Origin: Sinotaia quadrata
Lineage: Eukaryota; Mollusca; Gastropoda; Architaenioglossa; Viviparidae
Assembly: GCA_028829895.1 (NCBI GenBank)
Contig: CM054181.1
Span: forward strand, 42,834,759 to 42,898,758
Length of the DNA stretch: 64,000 nucleotides
Direction: 5' to 3'
Part shown: positions 13,001-25,124 of the stretch, piece by piece
Layout: each line of letters begins with the position of its first letter
Numbering within the stretch: the stretch's first letter is position 1
Translations under genes and position numbers: made by a program
Notes under the pieces: model-generated
Databases searched by the model: none
Seen by the model: the letters and a program-made list of their open reading frames with translations, nothing else
Told to the model about the DNA's origin: nothing

Positions 13001-14664
13001 GTGTCTTATGGAGGTAGATTACAAGATGCATGAAACTTAGCAGTATTGTAGTGATGAATAATTTTAGTGTTAATTCTTTTAATAAAAGATAGTTATGAGC
13101 ATGAGTTTATCAAAAATTTTCTTTCTATACCCTTATAGTTCTTATTGATAAGATTTTACCACAGTAATAAACATCTTTTGTAATTGTTTCATATATTTTT
13201 TCACTGCTCAGATGACATTCCAGAGACCTGCCACAGACAGACAGCTGACTTTTCAAAATGTAGCTTCTGCAGCTAGAATTCCCACGAATGAGGTACTTCG
13301 AACTCTTTAACAGATATTATCTTCAATCATATTGCAAAAATAATATAAAATATTAAGGGTTAATAAAGAAAAATGCTGTGATGCTATCACTGAAGCTTGC
13401 CAGATTTGATCAGTCTGATTCAAGGAATATATTACCAAAATGTTGCTATTAAAATGATGAAATACATAGAGATAATTGAAAGGCATTTTTTAATAATTGA
13501 ACTTGGATATGAATAGATTGTTTTGTTGAGGAATATAATTTTGGGGGATTGTTCTCTTTCTAAGTAAAAGAGGCAAGTAAAAGAGAAAATAGATTATAGA
13601 GTGAGAGAGAATGGCATTAGACTTATAATTGAGATAAGATTGCTGCCATTGTGGACTGCTTGTCATATTTATTTTTCTTCTGTAGGTGGAGTTACTAGTG
13701 ATGAAAGCTCTTAGTCTGGGCCTGGTCAAAGGTCATATTGATGAGACTGAGCAGCGCATTCATATGACATGGGTACAGCCACGTGTCCTTGACTTGGAAC
13801 AGGTATGGGTTTTTTTGTGCATTTGCTGAGCATAAAAGCTTCCACGAATTTTAAAAAATGTTTGTAGTCAAACATTCATGCTAAGTAAACAAAGTGACTT
13901 CAGAATCAGTGGATAATCATTGCTGATGATACGTTATGCAGAAAGAATTATCTGCATCAGCAGTGCTATACTTTAAAATTTAGAAATTACACATTTTTAA
14001 ATATAATTTTATTTTACATCAACTGATTGCTATGATAAATGAGCCTGATTTTGATATTTGTGCGTGCAGAGAGATTTGTTTGTGGATCAACATGCAAAGT
14101 GTTCACAATATGAATGTAATGCACTTCAACATATTATCTCACCCTAGGGACCCAGACAGTGTAATTGGGAAATGTAGGAAATGATTGGTGTATATGAGTT
14201 CACTTTTTTCTTTCTTTTAATCAGAATTTGTTAATATTAAAATACATTTCAAGGAACCTGAAAGAAATTTATACTAACTGATATTTTTATATTGTCCATT
14301 TCATTCTAAGAAACAAAACATTAAGACTAGAATGCTGTTATTTTATATCTTTAATTTCCATCTTGTACAGTTATTCACATCATCTCAGCTTTTATACATT
14401 TGATAAAATTTGGATATAATCACCAAGCAAATGTTTAGATGATTTAAAGGATTGGGAACTATCCAAGCAAATTCAGTACAGATAATTAAAATAACATACC
14501 TTCCCCACATGTTGAAAACTATAAATCTTTTAAAATCTTCAATTAATTTTTTTGTTTATTCATGGCAGATTTCTGTGATTCAGAATCGACTTTCCCAATG
14601 GTGTGAAGATGTTAAACAGATGGAGCGATTGCTTGAAGTCCGTGCCCATGATATTTTGACTTAG
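1076..14664 (+). CDS. PSMD13: PSMD13 / Rpn9, 26S proteasome lid subunit (13 exons, complete)
   Basis: Coding exons: 1076-1176, 1537-1615, 4652-4686, 6628-6683, 9642-9685, 9911-9997, 11266-11437, 11759-11838, 12349-12474, 12951-13013, 13212-13292, 13686-13802, 14569-14664. They total 1137 nt, or 378 codons plus TAG, against 376 in human. All introns are GT-AG and the reading frame closes across every junction. The protein starts [12 protein letters not shown]. Family hallmarks include RFYELTS and [15 protein letters not shown] (exon 7), [18 protein letters not shown] (exon 8), LLYAFNSGN (exon 9), and [14 protein letters not shown] (exon 12), and it ends AHDILT as PSMD13 proteins do. The C-terminal PCI domain spans roughly residues 175-340. 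PSMD13 is a scaffold subunit of the 19S regulatory-particle lid (known for the family). The ATG at 1076 fits the expected N-terminal length and precedes the conserved W-x-LEE-YY-K segment. Confidence 0.97.
1616..4651 (+). other. PSMD13 intron 2 with a GC- and CpG-richer block
   Basis: Most of the intron is AT-rich, but about 2640-4300 is richer in G+C and CpG than its surroundings. It has a TATA-like motif (GCTATATAAGAGG, about 2962) and AATAAA near 4081 and 4105. The TATA-to-poly(A) order is what a solo LTR would show, but I could not define terminal TG/CA ends or a target duplication. The short open frames at 3226-3569 resemble no family I know. Confidence 0.3.
5565..6060. repeat. 53-58 bp tandem repeat in PSMD13 intron 3
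   Basis: About eight diverged units. The shared core GAAGTGCCAGAAAGGA is seen at about 5589, 5642, 5699, 5752 and 5810. Spacing alternates 53, 57, 53 and 58 bases, so the higher-order unit is a dimer of about 110 bp. The ORF on the minus strand here is a by-product. Confidence 0.8.
7240..9480 (+). mobile_element. Degenerate non-LTR retrotransposon (I/Jockey group, RT plus RNase H) in PSMD13 intron 4
   Basis: Frameshifted and stop-interrupted pieces of a LINE second ORF are readable in order. The reverse-transcriptase block FLDITQAF lies at about 7309-7335. TDDSTLYHA, equivalent to the catalytic YADD region, lies at about 7564-7590. A thumb-like stretch [15 protein letters not shown] is at about 8177-8221, and an RNase H-like TYIDGLKAE is at about 8694-8720. 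Several frameshifts and stops make it dead. An RNase H domain after the RT points to the I/Jockey/R1 side of non-LTR elements; the clade is not certain. The ends are not sharp; the 3' limit is set where recognisable protein fades. An internal tandem array (7787-8105) arose after insertion or within the element. Confidence 0.75.
7787..8105. repeat. 61-62 bp tandem array inside the LINE remnant
   Basis: Five nearly identical units. GACAAAAACAGAGA recurs at about 7793, 7854, 7916, 7978 and 8039, with a sixth degenerate start at 8100. The unit is the LINE segment just after the RT catalytic region, so the expansion happened within the retrotransposon sequence. High identity between units suggests a recent expansion. 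Confidence 0.9.
9592..9663 (+). repeat. Duplicated 3' splice site before PSMD13 exon 5
   Basis: A 22-base segment at 9592-9613 (TTCAGATCCAGAATAATCTG plus TT) matches the true acceptor and exon start at 9637-9658 (TTCAGATCCAAAACAAGCTG plus TT) at 19 of 22 positions, 45 bases apart. Both have a pyrimidine-rich tract and AG. If the upstream AG were used, the frame would meet TAA within four codons, so the downstream acceptor must be the productive one. Confidence 0.7.
10420..10985. repeat. Degenerate ~45-50 bp tandem repeat in PSMD13 intron 6
   Basis: Roughly a dozen strongly diverged units share phrases such as GAGTGCCCTCACC, TGAATGCCC and TAATTCA. Old and eroded. No coding content. Confidence 0.6.
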
Positions 14665-15065
14665 TTACCATCTGCTTCTTGACTGTCCAACATAATGAAT
14701 TATTTAAATACTTGTCCTTTTGTCATCATTGAATCCATTCATATATGATTTACTGTATTTTTATTTACGTATGTATGTTAAATTGGTTTTGTCTGTTTTA
14801 TTTTGGTATGCATCTTTTTATTAGTTGTCGTATTCATGGTCTAAAATGTAATTGTGTAAAATAACTTGTTTCCATGTGTGAGCTGAAGAGGTATGTTTAT
14901 AATAAGCAGAGGTTTATAGACATTTAGCAGTTTAAAGTAAAATATGCTTTATAATCCCTGCAGCTGTGTTTGAATTAGAGATTCCAACTTAACAGTTTTA
15001 ATTGCAGAACATCTACCTTAGGCAAAAATCGTTTTTTTCCTGAGAAGTGAAATTCATTTTCATGA

Positions 15066-15206
15066 AATAAAATTGAGAAATGAAAAGTAGTAATTGGTGT
15101 TTGTTTAAGAAAGTAGTTGTAATATTGTTCAGTTTGTAAACTACAAGAGAGTATTTCACATTCAATTGTTTTTATTTCATTTTCAGCCAGTGTTCAAAAT
15201 AATAAA
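15066..15206 (+). terminator. Candidate PSMD13 poly(A) signals
   Basis: AATAAA occurs at 15066-15071 and 15201-15206, about 0.4 and 0.54 kb after the stop codon. Either would give an ordinary 3' UTR. Which one is used cannot be told from the sequence. Confidence 0.4.
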
Positions 15207-15664
15207 GTCTATAAAATAATCATTTGTGAGAAGCTTGGACTAATTGATAAAAGTCATTTGAAATATAAATGTTTGCATCAATTATTCCAATGTACTGTGT
15301 AAAGAATATCTTTGGTAGACATATGCAATGTAAATGTTTGCAATAATTGCATATTTTAATTTGTGAAGAATATAGTCTGAAAAGTAGAATAGATCAATTT
15401 GAGATTATTAAAAAGAGAGAAAATAATTAAGTCAATGTGCAGAGAATTTTATTTTTTAAATCTCAAATTATGTTGTTATGAAGATTTACACAGTAATCTC
15501 AATTCAGAAATAAAAGTGAATAAAAAATGAAGTTCTTGCACCAGATTCACTCATTCATCAGTTTAAATCACAACACAAAACTCTCTTCATGGACTCTCTT
15601 GCTCAATCACTCTTGATGCAGCTGAAAAATAATACATCTTTAAGAAAACAGTATTGAGTTGTCT

Positions 15665-15850
15665 TACTTCGACTGCACTCCAACAATATTAAACAAGTGT
15701 AGCTTGACCAGTGACCCGTGCTGGAATACACAATTATAGCTTGACCAGTGAAGAGTTCCAGAACACACAATTACACTGTAATTATTCAACACTACTGTAT
15801 CTTGACCATTGAAGGTCATTGCTGGAACACAGTTATACAAGTCCAAGCTT
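15665..15850. repeat. ~50 bp tandem repeat, intergenic
   Basis: Three to four diverged units containing AGCTTGACCAGTGA and GCTGGAATACACAATTA, downstream of the PSMD13 3' UTR. Confidence 0.6.
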
Positions 15851-16004
15851 GGGATACAGTGAAGAGCTTTCCTGAAATACAAGTCCAGTTGCTCCTTTTA
15901 TTCTCAAGAGATGGGGTCAAATGTTTTTAGATAGAAAAGAATGAACAAGTACATGTACACTGATGCATAAACTGCTTTACTGTTTGGTTCTTCACAAGGG
16001 TATT

Positions 16005-16200
16005 TTTACCCCACTGTGGTGTAAACTCCACCAAAGTACTTAGTGCAGTGTAAACTCTACTGCACTATTGATGGGTCCTTCACAAAAGTACTTTTACTCC
16101 AATGTTGTGTAAACTCTACTGCACTATCGATGGGTTCTTTACATAAATACTTTTATTTCCTGCAGTGTAAACTCTACTGCCCTATTTCTAAGCAGAAATT
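16005..16200. repeat. ~60 bp tandem repeat, intergenic
   Basis: About three units built on GTGTAAACTCTACTGCACTA and GATGGGTTCTTCACA. A 91-codon open frame on the plus strand results from the repeat and shows no family resemblance. Confidence 0.65.
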
Positions 16201-16486
16201 TCCATCTAACATTAACTGGGTTCTCCATAAACTTTATACATACATAAAGTACACCACAAAAGGGTTCTCCTTGGACTTTAAAGTATTTGCACTACTTATT
16301 TATTTAAACACTCACTGAATTCTGCATAAAGTACTCCAGTATTAAATCCATTGAAAACTCCTCTTCCAATGACTGTGAATGTACAAAACATATAAACAAT
16401 GGACATTTTAGGGAATTTAACACTGAACAGATATATTTATTGAGCTATTACATTCCTTACAACAAAAATGATGCTTTTATTTTAAA

Positions 16487-16492
16487 AAGCAA
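16487..16492 (-). terminator. Possible distal UTP20 poly(A) signal
   Basis: TTTATT on plus (AATAAA on minus) is the nearest consensus signal I found downstream of the UTP20 stop, about 1.4 kb away and beyond the 33-bp array. A variant signal closer to the stop is equally possible. Confidence 0.2.
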
Positions 16493-16889
16493 TTCTCTGA
16501 AATATTTCAAGAATTCTAATTCTAATTGCAAAACATCTGAGAATAGGACAGGGTGTTTACTGAGACTTCCTACTACATTGAAAGTGATTTAATGTTGCAA
16601 TTTCTAAACAGATAGCATTTTGTGCCAGTTTCACTATACAAATAAAATTTATGTGGATTTTATGTAAATCTAAAATATGCAAGTACACACGAGGAAGATA
16701 ACAATAAGAATAATAATCACATGGAACTGACCCTTTAAATATATTAAATCCACACTTTCAATTATTATAAAATTTAATAATATTTAAAATTGTTTTTTGT
16801 TTTAAAGTGTAAAATCTTACATATCATTCTTATAAATCATAAGTCTGCACTTCTAACGGTTAACAGTTTAGACAAGTCATGACTCTACT

Positions 16890-17775
16890 GCCTACAGTTG
16901 TGCAATGTCTTTACCCTCTACAAATTGCAATTGTTGTGTAATATATTCATCCTCTACAAATTACAGTTGTGTAATATCTTCACCCTATTCAAATTACAGT
17001 TGCATACTGTCTTCACCCTCTACAAATTACAGTTGCTGAGTAAGATCTTCACCCTATACAAATTACAGTTGTGCAAGATCTTCACCCTATACAAATTAGA
17101 GTTGTGTAAGATCTTCACCCTATACAAATTACAGTTCTGTAAGATCTTCACCATATACAAATTACAGTTCTGTAAGATCTTCACCCTATACAAATTACAG
17201 TTGTGCAAGATCTTCACCCTATACAAATTACAGTTGTGTAAGATCTTCACCCTATACAAATTACAGTTCTGTAAGATCTTCACCCTATACAAATTACAGT
17301 TCTGTAAGATCTTCACCCTATACAAATTACAGTTGTGCATGATCTTAACCCTATACAAATTACAGTTCTGTAAGATCTTCACCCTATACAAATTACAGTT
17401 GTGCATGATCTTCATACTATACAAATGACATTTGCGTAAAGTCTTCATACTTTACAAATGACAGTTGTATAATGTCTTCATACTATACAAATGACATTTG
17501 CATAAAGTCTTCATACTTTACAAATGACAGTTGTATAATGTGTTCATACTTTACAAATGACAATTGTGTAATGTCTTCATACTTTATAAATTAGTTGTAT
17601 AATGTCTTCATACTTTACAAATAGTTGTATAATGTCTTCATACTTTACAAATGACAGTTGTGTAATGTCTTCATACTTTACAAATGACAATTGTGTAATG
17701 TCTTCATACAAATGACAATTGTGTAATGTCTTCATACAAATTACACTAGTATAATGTCTTCATACACTCTAAAAT
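16890..17775. repeat. 33-bp minisatellite, ~27 units, between the two convergent genes
   Basis: The unit is 33 bases; cores are CTTCACCCTATACAAATTAC and, in the right half, CTTCATACTTTACAAATGAC. Because 33 is a multiple of three and the unit lacks stops in some frames, it makes long open frames on both strands. On plus this is an 11-residue repeat around CKIFTLYKLQL, on minus around NCNLYRVKILQ. No start context, splice signal or family match supports coding. The array ends about 90 bases from the UTP20 stop codon, so it may be transcribed in the UTP20 3' UTR. Confidence 0.92.
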
Positions 17776-17866
17776 GTATATTTATGTAATGGTACTCTGC
17801 TGTTTAGCTTAGAGTACTGTAATAACACTTCATCATAGCTGTATGTTTTTAGTATCTTCGTGGACA

Positions 17867-20800
17867 TCATTCTCTGTTGTGCTGATAAATAGACAATTTG
17901 GTCTTTTTCACTCGGACCTTCTTTTGCTCAATTTTTCGTTTCTTTGAATTTTGCTGAGCTTGATTTCGTTTCATGCGCTTTCGGGCACTCACTTCTGGCT
18001 TGTTCACCGCCTGTAGGCACAATAATCACAGATATATAGGTTGTAGTACAGGACATTGTGCAGAGTTTTTCAGTTTAAACATTTTACAAGAGGCACTGAA
18101 ATTTATGTTAAATATATTTCGTGTTATTTTGGTGTTCTTTTCTGCATTTCTCTATCTAACCTAAACTGTGTATAACATGTACAAGTGACACTACATATTG
18201 TTTTAGGACATAAAGTATGTGTGAATTTATGTATGGTGAGATTGAAGGTATGTGAGGGATGGCAGATGGCTGTCAAAGTATGTATATGAACGTGTTATAA
18301 GTGTGGCCTATGGAAGAGTGAGTGAATAGATGGGAATGTACATGAATAATGAGCATATGTAATTGAGGCACATTTTAGAGTGTGGTGATCGTGTGTGTGT
18401 GCCATGAGGTATCGATATGTTTATGGGTCTGCAGAATTATGTGTCTGGCTGGTCTAAGTTGGGCCTGCAGATGGGAGACTGGTGTATGTGTGATTCTGAC
18501 AACCCACACATACCAAAGAGCATATAGTTGTATTCATGTAACTTAATACATGCAAGATGCCATACCTCTGCAGATGTGTAGATTTAAATATATGTCACTG
18601 GCTTTGTGTTGGACTGCAGAAAGTTCAGTGTGGACATATCATTTTGCATGCATTCTTGTCTGAGTGGATACATCAATGCCTTTATCAAAATCTTCACTCA
18701 TCAATGCATACATACTGTGAGCCAGAGAAGTGAAATTGAAGCACCTACCATGACTGCTCGCTTGGCTTTTCGCTGCTCTTTACGGTGCGTGCGCACTTGT
18801 TGAATGTTTGTGTACACCATGGAGAAGTCATCGATGCCAATTTTCTTTTTCAGCAGGTCTAAAACCTCTTGAGCCAGTGTTTTTAAAGATTCATCTATTA
18901 ACAATTTTAATCACATATATATATATATAGAACAACATCCCAGTAAAAATTATCTAGAACTCAAGAACCCTTCAGACTTGTTAGAATTTAACCTTCCAGT
19001 CTCTCACATGCATGCACACACACTGTGACAAGCTGGTCACTTACTAGAACTCAATAATCCATGCAAACCTTTTTTTAAGAACCCAACACTCCAGTCATAT
19101 TTTTCTAGAAGATACCCCAGTCATTACCTAGAACTCAACAATATAATATATACTCAAAGTCCCAGTCACTAAGACTCAAAGCAGACTTATTTAAAACTCA
19201 ACACCCTAGCCACATTATCTAGAACTTCACACCCCAGTTAGTTTTATTGCACAGTAAGTAATAGACTATATCAAACAATAATACAATGTAACCAATAAAT
19301 CTAAAAATTCTAATGGTAAAGTGTCTGGCCCTTAAATATCCTACCAACAAGGGCATATGTAAAAACCTGCATTGTCTGCTCAAGAACAGTGTGACCCCCT
19401 CTATAAAACAATGCTGTGAGGTAAAAATATTTGCATAAAACATGTTTTGATGTAAAGGGGTAACGATCAGACAAGTTGACAAGATTTTGTTTAACAGTTT
19501 TTCAACATTATTATCTACATAATGTATGTGTCTTCTCAGTCATTGCAAAACCTACCATGCATGTGTTCTCCCACTTCGCGCTGCAGTGGGGGCAACATGA
19601 TTGGCAGGATCTGGTTCAGAGTATCTGCATCTAGTTCAAGGCTTAATGCAGCGATAAACTTGAAAACGTGATTTCGCTGCAACCATATCAGAGACGGAAA
19701 TGGAAAAAAATGTACACTTGAGAGTTTAATTCTATACTGCAGCAAACTAAATGACTTCTTATTTTGCATATTACTGTAACAAAAATAAGTTAATTTCAGC
19801 ATTTTAAACTCAAAATATCTGCTTATTAAATCATAGAAATTAATTGCACCTCCAAAATTAAACTGCACAGAAATAAACACTGATACAACCATTCTCCATG
19901 CCAACTTTTCTAAGAATTAAAAAAGTGGACAACTTTTCTAAGATTTCTAAATTACATAAACCAGTCTCAACTAAAATAAGACAACTTTTCTAAAAATTCT
20001 AAATACCATCAACAAGAGTCCTTAAATATATGCCATAAACATCAGATAATGTTAAAGAATTCGAAATGCCATCAAGTCACTAAACTAGACAACTCTACCA
20101 CATTTCTGACTATTTTAATGACAATTATTTGCAAATCTTAAAGCATTTTAATTAGTATTCAAAATACAAGCTTTCCTTTTAAAAAAAAAAATAATACACC
20201 TAAAAATGTGTACAAATTAAACAATGATATATAACAGGGGTGCACAAACTTTTAGGCCAGAGGCCAAATTTCCAATTGATAGTGCGTGGAGGACCGCCAC
20301 ATGGATGGCTCAGTAGAAAAAACAACACAAATAATGTGCTTTACATTCATAATAATGGTAACATCCTAAAATCCTCTGGGGGCTGCAGTTTGTGCACTCC
20401 TGATATATAATCAGATTTCAATCTGCAAGACATTAATTTATGAGGATTTATTATTACACACCTAAACTATTTAAGCAAATAAAAACTTGAAGCAGTCTGC
20501 ATATTAGACAATACTGTCACTAAAAGCATCACTCTGAACCCTTCAGCTTATTAAAAACTTGTATATATACATATAAGCATTTTTAATACAATAATAATAA
20601 ACAGGCATTTTAAAAATTTTGTGGAAACTGAACTCTGAATCTTGCATAATGAAGTTTGAGTGTTTACAGAACAATATGCACATGCATAAACAAAAGAAAT
20701 ATTACTGATCATAGTCAAAACAAAATTAGTATGCAAAATAAGATACCAGGCCAACATAACAAACACACTTCTGCTGCAAATATAAGAAATAAAGTTTTCA

Positions 20801-23800
20801 ATAAAATTCCTGACAAAATCACCTTGATTGTTATCTTGGGGTTGTTGATAACCTCAAAGTTAGCCTCTTTGATCATTTTTCGGACCAACCAGGTAACAGA
20901 CCACCATTTATCAGTGTTTTCCTCTTTGTTTTCTTCACTTGTACCATTGGTGGTGTGGCGGTAAATAGTTTTTACCAGGAAAATCATGTTTTTTACAATC
21001 TGTATAAGAATTAAAGAAAAATGGAACACAAAGACAACTCATTTTAAAAAGGTGTTGTACATCTATAACTAAGAAATAAAGAAAATAGAATTATTATTTG
21101 GGGAAATAGAACATGACTTAATGCTTCTTAAATAATAAATATTCCTTGAAAATATGTCAACTTTTATGAATATGCTCAAACAGATCGAGTTGAAATATGC
21201 AATGAGAGTAAAACAAGCAACTGGAGCTGTAGAGATACATATCTTGGTATAACACTATTTAATTTTCTTTACTGAAATTGAAGTAATTTTGTTTACCGAT
21301 AAAAGATATGAGAGTGATTCTGTTTACCGCATTACAAAAAAAAAGGGGGGAAAGTGATGTGCATTTGTAAATAAAAGAATGTTCTCTTATAAGTATGCAG
21401 CAAACAGGTGTAATCTTATGATTGTGGCAGGCATATTATTTGGACTATTTTGGCCCGTTTGTGTTTCAAATTACCTGATTTGCTAGCTCCTCGTCAAGGA
21501 TGGGAGACTGCAGCTGGCTACACATTTGAAGCACAAGCTTCTTCACCTGCATACACCCAACAAATTTATTACTTCAAGAGAGATCAAACAGAAGATATTT
21601 ATCCAGAGATGTCAAACTGTGGACATCTATCCACTTATGTTCTGTCTGACCTCTCAAGACATAAATATCATTTTACTCTGGAGAGATCAAATACGATATT
21701 TACTTTCAAGAGAGATCAAACAGAAGATATTTATCTAAGAAATGTCAAACTGAGGACATATATCCATTTATGTTCCTGTTTGATCTCTCATGAGATAAAT
21801 ATAATTTACCTTACAAGAAGTCAAACAAAAGAAATTTATCTTATGAGCGGTCAAACTCACTTAAAATGAACATTGCACATTTCAATGATAAATTTACCAT
21901 AGGTACAAAAATGATAAGACTAAAAGTGGTAAAGTTGTTTTGGAAAACAGTCACCTTTGGTCTCAGATTGTCCTTCAGGAAAGGTGGACCTTCTAAGCAG
22001 TCCTGTTTGGCAGCAGCAAACACCTGGCCAAATATCTGGCATGCAATCAACCGTACCCAGCTGTGGGGGTACAGCAAGTGCTCTTGAATATGCTCTATAA
22101 AGTTAATTATATAAATTTTTAAAGTGTCAATTTTAAAAATAAAAAATAGAGAAATATCACTAATTTGTATCTCTGCTAGTTCAAATGTTACAAGCTGGTG
22201 ACTGCGGGTCGACATGATACTAGCATGGATCCTCTTACCCCTTAGTCATTTGTTTGCTGGCAAATGTGTTGCTCTGAATAATCAGACCTAAAATTATTTA
22301 TTTTGTGCCTCCTGTATGTCGGAGGTATGAATGATGCCACCTCAAAGTATATCTTCACCGAATCCAGTCACCTCACACCCCATATAATCTGAATCAGCAA
22401 GTTACACTAGACTGAGGATTGTCTGTGCCAATTTATCAGAACAAACATATTTTGCCAAGCTACCTTTTAAAAAAAAAGTGTTTTGTGAATAGAGTGGATT
22501 TTAAAAAATGAATGAAAATGTGAATATTTAGTGTCCCAAAACTACTGATTTAGATGGATTTGAAGATTAAAAGATAAATAAATTAGTAGCAGTACAAATT
22601 TATAAAATATCTTAAAGAATAAACAAACAATAAAAAGACAATTTAATTAAATTATGAAATTAGAATAGTAAAGGCAATTAAATAAATCTTTAATCATAAA
22701 TCTAATTAAAGACATGACATGACACCACAGTACAAGGTAATCACTTAGTCTCTAGTCAGTAATCTAACCCCAAACATTCTCACTAAGGCTGAAGGTAAAT
22801 AAAAAATTTCATGGTGAAGTATAAAAGACACCACACTAACAGAAGGTAAAGAAATTGATCTCCCAACCAGAAATCTAAATAAAGATATCACACCTATGAC
22901 TGAAGGTAAAGAAACAAATCTCCCAGTAAGACACATTACACCTAAGATTGAAGATCTTTCAGTAAGAAATCTAAATAACGACATTAAACCTATGACTGAT
23001 CTCACAGTAAGAAATCTAAATAAAGACATCATACCTTTGACTGAAGAAACAGATTCCCCAGTAAGAACTCTAAACAAAAGTCACAATAGCACACCGAAGG
23101 ATGGAGGATACAAAATATTTCTAAAATATATATGAAATGACATCAAAAGAGTGAAGGTAAGCAGCAGAAGTCTAAATAAAGAAATGACATCACAGGAGTG
23201 AAGGTAAGCAACAAAAGTCTAAATAAAGACATCACAAGACAACACAATTCTCTCCCAGTCAGTCTTACTCAAAATTTGATTGATATCTTCAGTCCACTTG
23301 CTCTGGCCCAAAACATCTGTAGATCGTAAGATTTTACTGACCAGTGTCATCAAGTTAAAAAGCCAGTGGTCCTCTTCTTGCTCCCCACTAGCGTCCTGAG
23401 ACTGAAGCCAAGAGAGATGGTTTTAAAAAGATAAAATGTGCCAGATAACAGTGTTTCGATAAAGCAAAATCTGTTAAAGGAGTAAAGAGATAAAAAGGAC
23501 AATGCTGAACCTGTATGTAAATATATAATCATGTGAAAAAAAATTTGTACACAAGTACAAACTGAGTTTCCAGCACTAAAAAACTCTCTATCAGTGAACT
23601 TACTGTCTCAAACTCAAGAAGGAATCTCTGCCATAAGCTAATCAGTGAATTAACCTTCTAAGATTTGAATGGGAATCTTTGTCTATTCAGTAAATTAACA
23701 ACTGCCTCTAATACTTGAAAGGAAATGTCTACTATAAGCTAATCAGTGAATTAACCCTCTAAGATTTGAATGGGAATCTTTATCTATTCAGTAAATTAAC

Positions 23801-25124
23801 AACTGTCTCTAATACTTGAAAGGAAATGTCTACTATAAGCTAATCAGTGAATTAACCTTCTAAGATTTGAATGGGAATCTTTATCTATTCAGTAAATTAA
23901 CAACTGTCTCTAATACTTGAAAGGAAATGTCTACTATAAGCTAATCAGTGAATTTACCTTTTCAGATTTGAGAAGGAAACTACAATAAGCTCTTCAAGCA
24001 AACTTACCTTCTCAAACTTGAGAGGGTCTATGTGCTGTAGCAAGATTGGCATGATGTCAGTGATTCGGACACGTTCAAAGTGTGTGGGTTCAACTTCAAC
24101 AAACAGCCCACAAAGCTGAGCAGCAAGTGTTCTGTGTTTCAACTAAAAAACAAAAACTGGATGTGAACATTAAGGGTATACAAGAAACAAGTAAAGAATC
24201 CTAATTATAATTCTGCAACAATATTTTTCATAAATATATTTAGAACTGTTTTGATCTAACAAACCCAAATTATAGAATGATCAAAGCTTGTGCAATACAC
24301 TTAAAACAGCCACTTATATATATATAAAAAAATAATAAAAATTCTTATAACAGAGATGAAATTCTATTAACTTCACATGTGAAGGTTCTGATTTGTTCTC
24401 CAAATGTACAAATTTTATAAGGCATTAATCTGAAAACCAGCTTTATTCACATAGAGGAGGCATTTGCCTTTAATTAAAAACAAACAAACTGATGTGTTTG
24501 CTCTGCATAACCTTTTTGTCCAGCATCCACTTGGATGTGATGGAGAAGAGCATGTCCCTTGTTGGCACATCTACCTGTGTACAGTAAGAATGATCAATAA
24601 GCATGGACATAAAGTAATTTACTCAAACAATGGACTCTTGCAAAAGAACTCATGAAAGAACTCACTGCAAAAAAACTGACAAGAATGTACTAGCATGAAG
24701 GAACTTGTGCAAAGGAACTGACAAAAATGCACTCGCATAAACGAACTCATACAAAAGAATTGACAAAAATATACTCTTGTAATTCTCTTACAAAAATATT
24801 CATTACAAAATATACATAATAATATACTTATTAGAAAGTATATATAAAAATCAATATTTGTTTCTTGCATCTGTTCACACGAAGTGAGCGATATTATGAG
24901 AAAATAATAATAAAATCTCGAACTAAAAGCAATCAAAACCAATGATTTCCCTAATTAGAAATTATGTTCAATAACAAACAAAAAAATGAGTATATGGTAC
25001 AAACCTTTTCTAGCAAAGACTTGATTGCAAGTGAGGCTAGCTTGCGGCATTTCAACGATTCATCATTAATCATTGTCACTCCCAGAGGTACGAAGAACAG
25101 TCCAGAATATGTCTGTAAAATGTT
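17867..25124 (-). CDS. UTP20: UTP20 window exons 31-39: C-terminal region and basic tail
   Basis: About 393 residues plus TGA at 17867-17869. Exon 31 reads LFFVPLGVTMINDESLKCRK and exon 32 has LAAQLCGLFVEVEP, both close to human. Exon 34 has HPHSW-type WVRLIACQIFGQVF. Exon 36 carries a short acidic linker then WLVRKMIKEANFEV. Exons 37-38 join as HMHDESLKTLAQEVLDLLKK. The tail (exons 38-39) is rich in K and R (RKRMKRNQ, SKKRKIEQKKVRVKKTK), fitting nucleolar targeting and RNA contact. It is shorter and differently worded than the human tail but similarly basic. Confidence 0.94.

Noticed and set aside
16898..17448. 176-codon (+) and 142-codon (-) open frames
   Set aside because: Both are translations of a 33-bp tandem repeat; they have no family resemblance and no splice or start context.
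21450..21869. 139-codon plus-strand frame
   Set aside because: Antisense of a UTP20 exon (21475-21546) joined to a repeat; no homology.
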